Assembly: GCF_900169485.1 (NCBI RefSeq)
Contig: NZ_LT821227.1
Span: 930,001-994,000, forward strand
Source: Phoenicibacter congonensis
GTDB taxonomy: Bacteria; Actinomycetota; Coriobacteriia; Coriobacteriales; Eggerthellaceae
Reading direction: 5' to 3'
DNA length: 64,000 bases
A program made the position numbers and the translations under genes. The stretch's first letter is position 1. The number at the start of each line of letters is the position of its first letter. Under the pieces are notes generated by a model that had not been told where the DNA came from, searched no databases, and saw only the letters and a list, made by a program, of their open reading frames with translations. Below, in pieces: positions 36,914 to 46,526 of this stretch.

Positions 36914-38800
36914 ATGAAAGAAATAATTTCTAACGAAACTCACTCTATTAGTGAGGATGCGCGGGAAACTCAAAAAACGAACAAAAAGGTTGCAAAGATT
37001 AATTCGACAAAGAAAAAGAATGCAATTGTTGAACTTTTAGGATATGCAGGAAAGCGCAAAGCGTTTGCATACATTGGATGTGTTCTGTCTGCATTTAATG
37101 CAGTTCTCACCATGATGCCTTTTGTTTGCATTTGGTTTGTTGTGCGAGACTTGATTTCTGTGTATCCCAATTGGGAGCAAGCTCAATCGGCCACTGACTG
37201 GGCAGTATTGGCTGTAGTCTTTTCGCTACTTGGCATTTTGGTCTACTTCTTTGCACTAATGAGCACGCACCTTGCCGCGTTTCGAATAGCAACCAACATG
37301 CGAAAGAAAATGGTTCACCACGTTTCAAAAATCCCAATGGGCTATTTTTGTTCTCACTCATCAGGTGAAATGCGTCGTACGATTGATGGATGTGCTGGTG
37401 AAACAGAAGATATGATTGCACACAAACTGCCTGATTTTGTTGGCTCACTTGCAACTCCATTCATTTTTATTAACGTTGCTTTTTTGTTTGATTGGGTAAT
37501 GGGGCTTCTATGTCTAATTCCTCTTTTTGTTTCGTTTGCAGCAATGTGGTGGATGATGGGTCGTGAGAATGATTCGGGTGGCCGTCATTTTATGGAGCTT
37601 TATCAAGCAGCTCTTCTTCGCATGAGCAATGCAGCTACTGAATATGTGCGAGGAATCCCTGTTGTGAAAGTTTTTCAGCAGACTATTCATTCGTTTAGAG
37701 CATTTCACGAAGCGATTATTGATTATCGAGACATGGCAACACGCTACACTGAATTTTGCAAAAAACCGCAAGTTATTCAGCTTGTTGCAATTAACTCAAC
37801 GTTTGCTGTTTTAGTGCCAGCAGGAATTGTTCTAGCTAATGTAACAACTGATTTCGCAACTTTTTTCGTGAACTTTTTGTTCTATGTATTATTTTCTGGA
37901 ATCACTACAACAATGATGTCTAAAGTTATGTATTCAGCAGAAGCAATTATGATTGCTGAAGATGCTCTCAGCAGAATGAATTCGATTATGGAAGTTGAGC
38001 AGTTTGCTGAAGTTGATGCATCAGAGGCACTTTATCCTAAAGATTCAAGCATCGAATTTAAAAACGTTGTTTTTTCATATCCTGGAGCCAATCAACCTGC
38101 ACTAAATAATGTGTCATTTGGTGTTCCTGCTGGCACTACAGCTGCGCTTGTTGGTCCTTCTGGTGGAGGAAAAACAACAATTGCATCACTGATTCCTCGT
38201 TTTTGGGACGTTGGCAGTGGAAATGTTCTTGTTGGAGGGGTGGATGTTCGCCACATTTCTAGTGCTGATCTCATGAACACCGTTGCTTTCGTTTTTCAAA
38301 ATGATCATCTCTTCAAGCAAAGCATAGCTGAAAACGTCCGAGCTGGAAGACCTGATGCTTCTGATGAGGAAGTTATAGAGGCGCTGCGCGCAGCGCAATG
38401 TGAAGATATAGTCGCAAAATTGCCAGATGGCATTAACACGGTCGTCGGCACAAAGGGAGTTTATTTGTCAGGTGGTGAGTGTCAGCGAATCGCTCTTGCA
38501 CGTGCAATTTTGAAGGATTCTCCAATTGTTGTGCTTGATGAAGCAACTGCTTTTGCTGATCCCGAGAATGAAGCACTGATCCAAAAGGCTTTGAGTACTT
38601 TGTGCAAAAACAAGACGGTTCTCATGATTGCACATCGACTTTCTTCAGTTGAAAAGGTTGAAACCACTTTCGTGATTGATGGGGGTCAAATCGCAGAAAA
38701 AGGTTCTCATCATGAATTAATAAATATGGGTGGTCTCTATGCTCGCATGTGGAACGACTATCAAAAAAGCGCTTCATGGAAGATTGAGGGGAGGGAATAG
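36914..38800 (+). CDS. Half-ABC transporter, permease-ATPase fusion (YbtP/IrtA-like)
   Basis: A 628-residue protein with a charged N-terminus, six TM segments (about 40-340) and an ABC domain: GPSGGGKTT near 415, LSGGECQRIALARA near 518 and VLDEATAFADPENE near 538. The AFADPENE D-loop is typical of the YbtPQ/IrtAB group, exporter-fold proteins that import metal-siderophore complexes. The signature has Cys where Arg or Lys is usual (GGECQR). It is followed by its partner after 2 bp and likely forms a heterodimer. Function inferred from family: uptake of an iron or other metal chelate. Confidence 0.87.
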   Translation: MKEIISNETHSISEDARETQKTNKKVAKINSTKKKNAIVELLGYAGKRKAFAYIGCVLSAFNAVLTMMPFVCIWFVVRDLISVYPNWEQAQSATDWAVLAVVFSLLGILVYFFALMSTHLAAFRIATNMRKKMVHHVSKIPMGYFCSHSSGEMRRTIDGCAGETEDMIAHKLPDFVGSLATPFIFINVAFLFDWVMGLLCLIPLFVSFAAMWWMMGRENDSGGRHFMELYQAALLRMSNAATEYVRGIPVVKVFQQTIHSFRAFHEAIIDYRDMATRYTEFCKKPQVIQLVAINSTFAVLVPAGIVLANVTTDFATFFVNFLFYVLFSGITTTMMSKVMYSAEAIMIAEDALSRMNSIMEVEQFAEVDASEALYPKDSSIEFKNVVFSYPGANQPALNNVSFGVPAGTTAALVGPSGGGKTTIASLIPRFWDVGSGNVLVGGVDVRHISSADLMNTVAFVFQNDHLFKQSIAENVRAGRPDASDEEVIEALRAAQCEDIVAKLPDGINTVVGTKGVYLSGGECQRIALARAILKDSPIVVLDEATAFADPENEALIQKALSTLCKNKTVLMIAHRLSSVEKVETTFVIDGGQIAEKGSHHELINMGGLYARMWNDYQKSASWKIEGRE

Positions 38801-38802
38801 TC

Positions 38803-40548
38803 ATGTTGAAAAAGATTCAAAACACATTTGCATTAACAGACCAAGGTGTAAAGGATTTCTTTAGAGGAGCAGGCTTTTGTGCACTCGCGAACATCATGCT
38901 GATGTTGCCAATAGTAGTACTTTATTTAATTACGCAAGACTTTGTTGCTCATTTAAGTAACACAGAAATAAGTTTGCCAAAGCTGTTTCCCTATGCAATT
39001 GGCATTATTGTAGCTTTGATTGTGATTTTCGTCACGCAAATGTGGCAATATAATGCGACCTACACCGTTGTCTATCAAGAGAGTGCGCGCAAACGCATCA
39101 GCATTGCAGAGCGCTTGCGAAAACTACCGCTTTCATTTTTCGGGAATCGCGATTTGGCTGATTTAACGAGTGTGATTATGAAGGATTGTTCAGATCATGA
39201 ACGGGTTTTTTCGCACATTATGCCTCAGATGTTTGGCATGGGAGCATCAACAATTGTGTTTGCAATAATGATGCTTTCATATGATTGGCGTCTTGGCGTC
39301 GCTGCACTTTGGCCAATCCCTGTTGCTTTAATTGCTCTTCTCATGACATCTCGAATTCAGAAAAAACGTTCAGTGAGAAAGAACGCTGCAAGTTTAGCAA
39401 TTAACGAGGGCATTCAGGAGTTCATTGAGTGCCATCGCGAAATCAGGTCGCTAAACAAAATTTCAGCATTTGAAAACAATTTGAATAACTGCATTGATAA
39501 ATTTGAGAAGGAGAAAATTGGCGCTGAGTTGGCGCTCGGTATTACTGTTAGTTCTGCGCAAGGTTTTATGCGTTTAGGAATTGCCTCAGTTATTGTCACA
39601 GGCACGCTTCTTTTGGTTGCAGGACAAACAGACTTTCTCACTTTTTTCGTCTTTCTTCTTGCGGTAACAAGAGTTTATGATCCAATTAATGTGATACTAG
39701 TAGCAATTGCACTTCTCATAGACTTAACACACAGTCTAGATCGTATGCGCGCGATTGAAAACGCTCCCGCTCAGAAAGGCGCGACTGAATTTAATCCAAG
39801 TGGTCATGACCTAGTATTTGAAAACGTTAGTTTTTCCTACAATGACAATGAAAGCGTTTTGAATAATGTTTCGTTTATTGCAAAAGAAGGGCAAGTCACA
39901 GCTTTAGTTGGGGCATCTGGTTCTGGTAAAAGCACCGCAGCCAAACTTGCTTCGCGCTTCTGGGATGTCACTTCTGGATCTGTTTCGGTCGGTGGCATCA
40001 ATGTTTCTTCTGTTGATCCAGAAACTCTTCTTCAAGCATTTTCTGAGGTTTTTCAAGACGTTGTTCTGTTTGACAACACTGTTTTGGAGAACATTCGTTT
40101 GGGCAAAAAGGATGCAACTGATTCTGAAGTGTTTGAAGCTGCAAAAGCTGCTAACTGCGATGAGTTTGTCAAACGTTTGCCTGAAGGTTACAACACGATA
40201 ATTGGCGAAAATGGAAGCAGACTTTCTGGAGGTGAACGACAGCGAATCTCAATCGCTCGCGCACTTTTGAAAAACGCACCAATAGTTCTTTTAGATGAAG
40301 CAACTGCATCACTTGACGTCGAGAATGAAACACAGGTTCAGGGCGCATTATCAGTTCTTTTAAAAGACAAAACGGTTCTTGTTATAGCGCATCGTTTGCG
40401 CACGGTTGACAATGCTGACAAGATTGTTGTATTGGATAAAGGACGCGTTGTTGAGATTGGAAGCCCAGCAGAGCTTCGCGAAAAACCTAACGGAAAATAT
40501 CGTCATATGCTTGAGTTGCAAGGTGCATGTGCAAACTGGAATTTATAG
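38803..40548 (+). CDS. Half-ABC transporter, permease-ATPase fusion (YbtQ/IrtB-like)
   Basis: A 581-residue partner of the previous gene with six TM segments (about 20-300) and a complete ABC domain: GASGSGKST near 370, LSGGERQRISIARALL near 474 and VLLDEATASLDVENE near 495. Both ATP sites should be functional. It ends the ECF/ABC operon; no clear terminator is visible before the small minus-strand frame at 40720. Confidence 0.87.
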   Translation: MLKKIQNTFALTDQGVKDFFRGAGFCALANIMLMLPIVVLYLITQDFVAHLSNTEISLPKLFPYAIGIIVALIVIFVTQMWQYNATYTVVYQESARKRISIAERLRKLPLSFFGNRDLADLTSVIMKDCSDHERVFSHIMPQMFGMGASTIVFAIMMLSYDWRLGVAALWPIPVALIALLMTSRIQKKRSVRKNAASLAINEGIQEFIECHREIRSLNKISAFENNLNNCIDKFEKEKIGAELALGITVSSAQGFMRLGIASVIVTGTLLLVAGQTDFLTFFVFLLAVTRVYDPINVILVAIALLIDLTHSLDRMRAIENAPAQKGATEFNPSGHDLVFENVSFSYNDNESVLNNVSFIAKEGQVTALVGASGSGKSTAAKLASRFWDVTSGSVSVGGINVSSVDPETLLQAFSEVFQDVVLFDNTVLENIRLGKKDATDSEVFEAAKAANCDEFVKRLPEGYNTIIGENGSRLSGGERQRISIARALLKNAPIVLLDEATASLDVENETQVQGALSVLLKDKTVLVIAHRLRTVDNADKIVVLDKGRVVEIGSPAELREKPNGKYRHMLELQGACANWNL

Positions 40549-40719
40549 AAGACTTATGTTGCAATTTGTCAATGCTAACTTGAGTATACAGAAGGCTTGA
40601 CTTGCGTCGTGTTTTTGAAACATTAAGTTATTAAAATGCTTTGAATCATTTGTCTTTCGTTTGCTTTGAGGCTTGTAGAAAAAAGACAACAATCAAACTG
40701 AAGTTTGCCGTTATTGTGA

Positions 40720-41031
40720 TTACATGTGTTGTCCTGTTTTGTCCCAACTGATAAATGCCCAGCGAACAATACGAGGCGTTTTTAAAATGTATGGCTTTTC
40801 GGCTGGCAAATCTCCCATTTTTGGGTTGTCAATCAGCTGGCTGGAAAGCCAATTCTTAAGATCATTTTTAGCTTGAAGCATGCGCTTGTGTGAAATCATG
40901 TTTCCAAACTTCTCAAGCATGTCATCATATTTTAGATAGGCTTCTTCAAAATCTTTAAAACTGTCACGTCTAACACTTGATATGTAGTTTAGTTCTGGTC
41001 GAATGCCTTCGCTAATTTGAAGCAGTTTCAA
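40720..41031 (-). CDS. Hypothetical protein, possibly a gene remnant
   Basis: A 103-residue frame (ISEGIRPELNYISSVRRDSF and SWDKTGQHM) with a TTG as the only start. The reading frame stays open for about 80 more bases upstream without an ATG or ribosome-binding site, so the true N-terminus may have been lost. Highly charged and probably helical. No family recognised. It lies alone between the ABC operon and the terminator of the lipoprotein gene. Confidence 0.4.
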   Translation of the reverse strand: MKLLQISEGIRPELNYISSVRRDSFKDFEEAYLKYDDMLEKFGNMISHKRMLQAKNDLKNWLSSQLIDNPKMGDLPAEKPYILKTPRIVRWAFISWDKTGQHM

Positions 41032-41171
41032 ACCTTTAAGCCCAATTAATGGTTGAAAGCAGGGGAGTGAAATCGCTGTTGTTGTTTGACATTTGGCGCT
41101 TTTTATTGTGTCTTAATTAGTTTGTCATGACACATTTAATATAACCTACTTGCATTAATTCTGAGGTTTAG

Positions 41172-41205
41172 TGAAAAAGAGAGCTGTTTTTATTTGCTCT
41201 TTTTC
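41172..41205 (-). terminator. Terminator of the lipoprotein gene
   Basis: On the minus strand AAAAAGAGC pairs with GCTCTCTTTTT around an 11-nt loop and runs into a U-rich tail. It lies just downstream of the stop at 41213. Confidence 0.65.
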
Positions 41206-41212
41206 AGAGCTT

Positions 41213-41680
41213 TTACAGATCAGAATTTTGCTGATTGTCAGGTTCTGTGTCTACTCCGAGTTCAGCTTTTGTTCTCTCGTTTTTATCGATAATTTCTACA
41301 GAATCAATGCTTGAAACATCTCCGCCACTCACTCTAAACTCTGTAAGTCGAATGTCCATTGTTTCTGCGATGCTGCTTGGCTTTTTTAATTTCACAACGA
41401 GAGTGCTTCCTTCTTGCCAGATTTTTTCTATTTCTTTGCCAGGCACTGAGCCGCCAGATAGTTGCACTTGAATCCATCCATCTTGTGGCTTCCATCCGTT
41501 TCCGTGAATAGCGACAATTGCTCCGCCAGCAACTTGCATGGATAGCACATCCAGTTCGTCGTCTTGCGCCCACATCCATTCTGAATCAGATTTTTCGGAA
41601 GCTTTGCATCCAAACGCTAAAGAAGCAATCGAAGCACTTGTGAGCATTAAAAAAGTTCTTCTGGAAAGGAGTTGTGTCAT
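41213..41680 (-). CDS. Secreted lipoprotein of unknown function
   Basis: A 155-residue protein starting at 41680, with AAGGAG 7-8 nt upstream. The N-terminus, SRRTFLMLTSASIASLAFGC, combines a twin-arginine-like SRRTFL with a lipobox (LAFGC). The mature part is acidic with many beta-strand-like stretches (AGGAIVAIHGNGWKPQDGWI) and an Asp/Asn/Gln-rich end. No catalytic motif seen. It is divergent from the surface-protein gene at 42130 across a 450-bp gap and may be anchored to the outer membrane leaflet. Confidence 0.75.
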   Translation of the reverse strand: MTQLLSRRTFLMLTSASIASLAFGCKASEKSDSEWMWAQDDELDVLSMQVAGGAIVAIHGNGWKPQDGWIQVQLSGGSVPGKEIEKIWQEGSTLVVKLKKPSSIAETMDIRLTEFRVSGGDVSSIDSVEIIDKNERTKAELGVDTEPDNQQNSDL

Positions 41681-42065
41681 AATGAGCTCCTTTGACGTTA
41701 GTGACGAGCATAAGTTCGATATCATTATTTTCCCACAGAAATGCCCAGAAGTTCACTTCTTAAGTCTTTCTAGTCCCTTACATTTTTTAGCCTAGCTTGG
41801 CAAGGTGCTTCTATCCAAATAATTAAATATTAAAGAAACGATTTTTAAAGTTCCTTTGTTGGATAGTGTGTCTTTTGGCTATAGGAATGTGTCTCACGAT
41901 AAGCATCTTGTGAGAGATTTCTCTGTTTTCTCGTGCGCCCAATGTCATCTTTAATTGATGCTTATGCCTCTATTTATCATCTGTGAGTACTTCACGGCAA
42001 TTTTACGAGCGTGTTGTTTAGGTTGAAGTTTTTTCACAGTCAAAGAATTAAATGAACAAATTAAG

Positions 42066-42099
42066 TTAGAATATGCTAAAAGTAATTAGACTAAGCTAA
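42066..42099. promoter_or_regulatory. Two TTAG-N6-CTAA sites before a surface-protein gene
   Basis: TTAGAATATGCTAA (42066-42079) and TTAGACTAAGCTAA (42086-42099) start 20 bp apart, two helical turns, about 30-60 bp before the ATG at 42130. The same TTAG-N6-CTAA pattern is in the operator upstream of the ECF operon, so the genes may share a regulator. The rest of 41681-42060 shows nothing recognisable. Confidence 0.5.
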
Positions 42100-42129
42100 C
42101 TGAATATTCATTCGAAAGGAGTTATTTTT

Positions 42130-44583
42130 ATGTCAATTTCGCCGAAAAGAGTCAAACGAAAACTCGCAAGAGTAGCTCTTGTGGTGGCGCTAATAGGTCT
42201 TGGAAACATAGTTTACACAGCCTTTCCATGCTTGGGACCAGTCACTGCATATGCTGACACAAATTCCTCTAGCGAACTTGTTGTTGACGATAATTATCCA
42301 TCACTCGATGGTTGGATTGCTAATAAACTTGGTACTGCCTCAATAATAAAAATCACCACTTCGTCATGTGGGGTTTCTGATTCAGGAACAAAGGCAACCA
42401 CAATTCCAGCTCAAGTAAAAAAGTTGACTGGATGGCAACAGTATTTTTGGGAAAGTGAGGGCAAACCATATAACCGACAGCTTGGATATGCTGGTGGTAA
42501 TGAGATGCTAACTTTTGAGGTTGGGTCATCAACTGAAGTCAATAGCCTCTCGTTGAAACTTCAAAACGATAAGTTGGTAGTTCCGGCTGGTGCAAACATC
42601 ACTTTTAAAAACTGCACTTTTACAAGTCGCATTAAAATTGATAAAGGTGGAAGAGCAACTTTTGAGAATTGCGTATTCGCGACTGGCACGATTCTGAACA
42701 ACGGTCAAGCTAATTATTCTGGTTCAACTCAAGAGCCTAAAAATGAAGGAAAGGCAGAATCTGCTTTTGAAGACTTAAAGCTAACGTCTAGCGAAACAAG
42801 TTTTGATAATGCAATGAAAGGCTATGCCTACAAACAAGATGTGCCATTAGTGATTTCTGGCACTAATTCTGATACAGCAGAAATTACTGCTCAGTTAGAC
42901 CAAGTTGAGAGCGGACTTTTCGCTTCAATTAATGAGAACACTCTAACCATTTCAGGCACGCCTAAAAAAGCTGGTTTGGTTAAAGTGACTGTGACTGCAA
43001 CAGCATCTGACGAGGCAGGCACTGGCACTCAAACTTCTTCTGTTGATGTGATTTTGAATGTTAGCCAGCGTTACACCTTCTCGCTCGAAGGCACGCTTGA
43101 TGCTGTCCGCAGTGGACAGGGCGATTATGCCGACTCCACAAACAGCAAATTAAAGGTTGTAGTCACTTCAGAAGATGGAACACAGCAGGGCTTTTATGAT
43201 TTTTCAACGTCAGATTCTGGAAAAGACGTTGATCTAAAGCCATTTATTTCACCAGACGGCTCTGGTCTTTCAGCATATGTATTTAATAGTGCTGCTGGTT
43301 CTGAATTATCTCTGAGTGGAACAGCAGGTGAAGCTGGAACCTATGATGTTGGAGCAATTGTTAATTTTAAAGGTCAAACTTTAAAAACAAACACAGTTCA
43401 ACTTCGAATCTACAGCGGCAATGAAACGTTGAAATCGCAGCTTTCGACGCTTAATGGAAACATTAGTGAGTGGGATATGGAGCCATATGAGATTGATCGC
43501 AGCGACAATGCGGTAATCCCAAAAACACTTCGCCACATTTTTGGCTCACATCAAAGTGGGCTTTATGGACAAATTGGAAATGCAACTGATGAGTTTGCGT
43601 CAGACACTCTCACAGTTCCAGCAGGCACCGATGTTACTCTTGAAAATATAAAGGTGAACAGTTCTGTCAAAATTACCGTTGAAAAAGGGGGTAAGCTAAC
43701 GCTCACTGATTCTGCGGTTTATGGTCCAGTAGAAGTTAATGGTGGCACTCTGACCATGAATAATAGCGCATCAAACATGAGTACAATTACGCTAAACAAT
43801 GGCTCTACTCTAAAAGATTCTGAAATCGTTTCACATGCGCAATTTTTAACAGATGGGAGAAAGCCCACTCAACCAGCGCCTGCACATGTTGTTTCGGTAA
43901 ATGGGAAAGTCAACTTTGAGGGAAATAACAGCATCAAGGCAGATCAAAGCCAAATTGGTCTTGAGGTTAAAGGAATCGCTCACATTCTCGAAGGTTCAAA
44001 ACTCTCCATCACTGGAGGCAATGAAGGAACAGCCCCTGGTAATGCGGAAAGTGCAATCAATCTCATAAATGGAACTATTGATGGGAAAGGAACTTTGCAA
44101 GCTATTGGCGGAACATATGAAGTGGGCGGTAGCGGTACACCTGCAAAAGCAGTTAAAGGCAAGGGCAAACTGTCAACCGCAAAACTCATTCTTGCTGGCG
44201 GAGACGCTAACTCAATTTTTAACACTAAAATCAATGGAGCAAATGCAGGAACAAAAGATGTTACTGTGACCACACCTGCCAACGGTCGCACTATCAAGGG
44301 AGGTAAGGGCGTAAATGGTGGTGCCGATGGGCTGGGAGAGGAATCTCTGACGATCGCTGACAATGATTTAGAACAAAAACCATCTGTCGAGTCTGACGCT
44401 ACTCAAGGAAATACAACATCATCGATGGCTAGCACTAAAGAATCAACAGCTACAAAAGCAACACCAATAATTCCTCAAACAGGAGATGGCACTGTGCAAC
44501 TTGTTGCTGCAGCAGCCATTATTGGTTTTGTTTCTCTTCTTGCTGCGGTAGCTTTTGCTTTGAGAAGACATTTAAAGATTTAG
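42130..44583 (+). CDS. IPQTGD-anchored repeat surface protein
   Basis: An 817-residue protein with a signal peptide (about 1-43, ALVVALIGLGNIVYTAF, then AYAD) and many short beta-strand repeats of parallel beta-helix type (NITFKNCTFTSRIKIDKGGR and GGKLTLTDSAVYGPVEVNGG). A putative-Ig-like middle (about 220-310) contains ISGTPKKAGLVKVTVTA. It ends with a clear sorting signal: IPQTGDGTVQLVAAAAII, a TM helix and LRRHLKI. AAAGGAG lies 9 nt before the ATG. Sortase attachment to the wall is likely. No sortase gene is in the window. Confidence 0.87.
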   Translation: MSISPKRVKRKLARVALVVALIGLGNIVYTAFPCLGPVTAYADTNSSSELVVDDNYPSLDGWIANKLGTASIIKITTSSCGVSDSGTKATTIPAQVKKLTGWQQYFWESEGKPYNRQLGYAGGNEMLTFEVGSSTEVNSLSLKLQNDKLVVPAGANITFKNCTFTSRIKIDKGGRATFENCVFATGTILNNGQANYSGSTQEPKNEGKAESAFEDLKLTSSETSFDNAMKGYAYKQDVPLVISGTNSDTAEITAQLDQVESGLFASINENTLTISGTPKKAGLVKVTVTATASDEAGTGTQTSSVDVILNVSQRYTFSLEGTLDAVRSGQGDYADSTNSKLKVVVTSEDGTQQGFYDFSTSDSGKDVDLKPFISPDGSGLSAYVFNSAAGSELSLSGTAGEAGTYDVGAIVNFKGQTLKTNTVQLRIYSGNETLKSQLSTLNGNISEWDMEPYEIDRSDNAVIPKTLRHIFGSHQSGLYGQIGNATDEFASDTLTVPAGTDVTLENIKVNSSVKITVEKGGKLTLTDSAVYGPVEVNGGTLTMNNSASNMSTITLNNGSTLKDSEIVSHAQFLTDGRKPTQPAPAHVVSVNGKVNFEGNNSIKADQSQIGLEVKGIAHILEGSKLSITGGNEGTAPGNAESAINLINGTIDGKGTLQAIGGTYEVGGSGTPAKAVKGKGKLSTAKLILAGGDANSIFNTKINGANAGTKDVTVTTPANGRTIKGGKGVNGGADGLGEESLTIADNDLEQKPSVESDATQGNTTSSMASTKESTATKATPIIPQTGDGTVQLVAAAAIIGFVSLLAAVAFALRRHLKI

Positions 44584-44630
44584 TTTTTAAAATATGTGAG
44601 TGCTATTAAAGCTCTTGTAAAGTGTGCTTT

Positions 44631-44663
44631 AAAAAAGAGGTTTGGGATTAACCCCAAACCTCT
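44631..44663 (-). terminator. Terminator overlapping the metE-like stop codon
   Basis: AGAGGTTTGGG and its complement form an 11-bp stem (44636-44646 with 44653-44663). On the minus strand it is followed by TTTTTT. The TAA stop of the methyltransferase gene lies in the loop, so termination occurs immediately at the end of the coding region. It may also slow plus-strand transcription from the surface-protein gene. Confidence 0.75.
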
Positions 44664-45766
44664 TCTGCTATCTCTTTAACAAGTGCAAGTTTTGCCCACT
44701 GTTCATCTTCGGTCAGCTTGTTTCCAATTTCGCATGATGCAAAGCCACATTGAGGACTCAGGCAAAGTCGGTCTAGTGGAATATATTTTTCTGCTTCATG
44801 AATTCTTGAGATGACAGTTTCTTTGTCTTCAAGTTCAGGACTTTTCGTTGTAATAAGACCAAGCACAACTTGCTTGTTATCGCTAACCTTAGCAAGTGGT
44901 GCAAACCCGCCAGAGCGCTCGTCGTCGAATTCAAGGTAGTAGGCATTAACGTTTTCTTCACGAAAAAGAATATCGGCGACGGAATCATATGCTCCACTGT
45001 TTGCATATGTAGAATGGAAGTTTCCACGACAAACGTGTGTGTTTACAACCATGTCATCGGGCACTCCAGCTATTACTTTGTTGTTTATGTTTTTATGTGC
45101 TTTTTGAACGTCAATTAGACCAACTTGTGTAGTTCCATAGAGTTCATGACCTTTTTGGTCAGCCATCATACCCCATGTGCAATCGTCAAACTGTACATTG
45201 CGACAACCCGCGTCATACAATTGATGCAATACCTTGATGTATGCATCAGCAATGTCGTTTTCGAGATCTTCTTCCGTTGAGTAAAATTCTTGTGTTGCAG
45301 GTCTTGAGAATGGCATCCAAAACTGAGCTAAAGTTTGCGCTGGCGAAGGAATTGTCTGTTTTGCAACAGTGTTTTCATCTTCAAATTTCTTTACAAATCG
45401 AAAGTGGTCGATGAAAGGGTGCTCGCCGTTAAGCTCAATTTTGCCAGTTAGGAACGTGTCGTCTATCATCGCAGCTTCGCCATGGAATGGTAGGCCAGTT
45501 TTCGTCTTTATGTGATCGACTCCATCAAATCCCCACATAAAGTCAAGATGCCATGTGGCACGACGGAATTCTCCATCGGTAATAATGTGATAGCCGCAGG
45601 ATTTTATTTTTGAAATTAGTTCAGTGATGCATTTATCTTCTGTGTTCTTTAATTCATTGGCATCAATTTTTCCCTCTTCGAAATTAGCTCGTGCTTCTTT
45701 TAATTCAGCTGGACGCAGAAAGCTGCCAACAAAGTCATATTTAAATGGTGCATGCAGGTTATTCAT
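44648..45766 (-). CDS. Cobalamin-independent methionine synthase-like methyltransferase (YxjG/MetE C-domain family)
   Basis: A 372-residue protein matching the stand-alone catalytic barrel of MetE as in YxjG/YxjH. It has VGSFLRP (13-19), ITDGEFRR (about 61-68) and VQFDDCTWG. The zinc ligands of the family are visible: H and C in NTHVCRGNFHS, E in YYLEFDDERSG and C in LSPQCGFAS. The reaction is methyl transfer to a thiol such as homocysteine; the exact methyl donor of YxjG-type enzymes is uncertain. No SAM riboswitch or T-box was seen upstream. It is monocistronic. Confidence 0.88.
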   Translation of the reverse strand: MNNLHAPFKYDFVGSFLRPAELKEARANFEEGKIDANELKNTEDKCITELISKIKSCGYHIITDGEFRRATWHLDFMWGFDGVDHIKTKTGLPFHGEAAMIDDTFLTGKIELNGEHPFIDHFRFVKKFEDENTVAKQTIPSPAQTLAQFWMPFSRPATQEFYSTEEDLENDIADAYIKVLHQLYDAGCRNVQFDDCTWGMMADQKGHELYGTTQVGLIDVQKAHKNINNKVIAGVPDDMVVNTHVCRGNFHSTYANSGAYDSVADILFREENVNAYYLEFDDERSGGFAPLAKVSDNKQVVLGLITTKSPELEDKETVISRIHEAEKYIPLDRLCLSPQCGFASCEIGNKLTEDEQWAKLALVKEIAEEVWG

Positions 45767-45874
45767 TATTGCTCCTGTTATTTTGAATTGTTTAACTAGC
45801 GCACTTCACTCTAGCACAATGTGACAACAAGGAATTTAATGACCCCTCATTTTGCATTGTCATTTTTGCGATGA

Positions 45875-45891
45875 GGCTAAATCTATTAGCC
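45875..45891. promoter_or_regulatory. GGCTAA-N5-TTAGCC palindrome upstream of the metE-like gene
   Basis: A perfect inverted repeat with 6-bp arms and a 5-bp spacer, about 110 bp before the methyltransferase start. It could be an operator. The arms resemble the TTAG/CTAA half-sites at 33605 and 42066 but in the opposite arrangement. Confidence 0.35.
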
Positions 45892-45991
45892 TGGTTATCA
45901 TGACTTTTGTTGAGTTGGTTAGTTAGTGCAATTAAAAGCTAATCTTTTTTAATTGATTCGTTGAATGGTGGGGTAATTTAGTCAGCCTTTC

Positions 45992-46180
45992 CTATTTCTC
46001 TTTAGTTTCTCTTGGTGCAATTAACAAGTCTAGGAGACAAAATCCGAGCAATATACCAGGCATTGCTCCACCCATAAAATCCGCTAAATCTCCATCAACA
46101 AAAAAACCTATATAGCAAATAACTGCAAAAATCACTCCGATAACACCTTTGATAAATAGTGCTTTAATTAAGTTGCCCAT
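45992..46180 (-). CDS. Small membrane protein
   Basis: A 62-residue protein with two hydrophobic helices (VIGVIFAVICYIGFFV and GAMPGILLGFCLLDLLIA) and a basic tail. AAAGGA lies 6 nt before the ATG. No family recognised. It stands alone between the methyltransferase and rubrerythrin genes. Possibly stress-related, but nothing in the sequence proves a role. Confidence 0.65.
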   Translation of the reverse strand: MGNLIKALFIKGVIGVIFAVICYIGFFVDGDLADFMGGAMPGILLGFCLLDLLIAPRETKEK

Positions 46181-46460
46181 GCCAATCCTTTCATCTGGTT
46201 TAACTGAAAAAGACTATTCACTGGGGTTATTCCCTAATTATGAAAGAGATTAGCTTTTGGTTGTTACGGACGCGTGGATGAGGGTGCAAAAAAGACGCAA
46301 AGAAATGCCCTTTTACTTTTAATGTTTAGTTAAACAAATCACTAACTATTTTATCAACAGGTTTTCATTAACGAATGTCTGGAATTAAAAACCACCTTGA
46401 TTCGATATAAAAACACTCGGCGATTTAATGATTCAGGTAGCAAAGGTTTGAAATTAAAAA

Positions 46461-46502
46461 AGCCACTCTCGTTTCGCTTTTTAACAATTTACAAGAGTGG
46501 CT
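46461..46502 (-). terminator. Terminator downstream of rubrerythrin
   Basis: AGCCACTCT (46461-46469) pairs with AGAGTGGCT (46494-46502). On the minus strand it is followed directly by TTTTTTAATTT. It lies about 140 bp after the rubrerythrin stop, leaving room for a short transcript segment in between. Confidence 0.65.
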
Positions 46503-46526
46503 AGTTGAATTTTTTTTAAAAATTTC

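Noticed and set aside
45767-45991. SAM riboswitch or T-box upstream of the metE-like gene
   Set aside because: No conserved riboswitch core or T-box sequence is seen; only one short palindrome.
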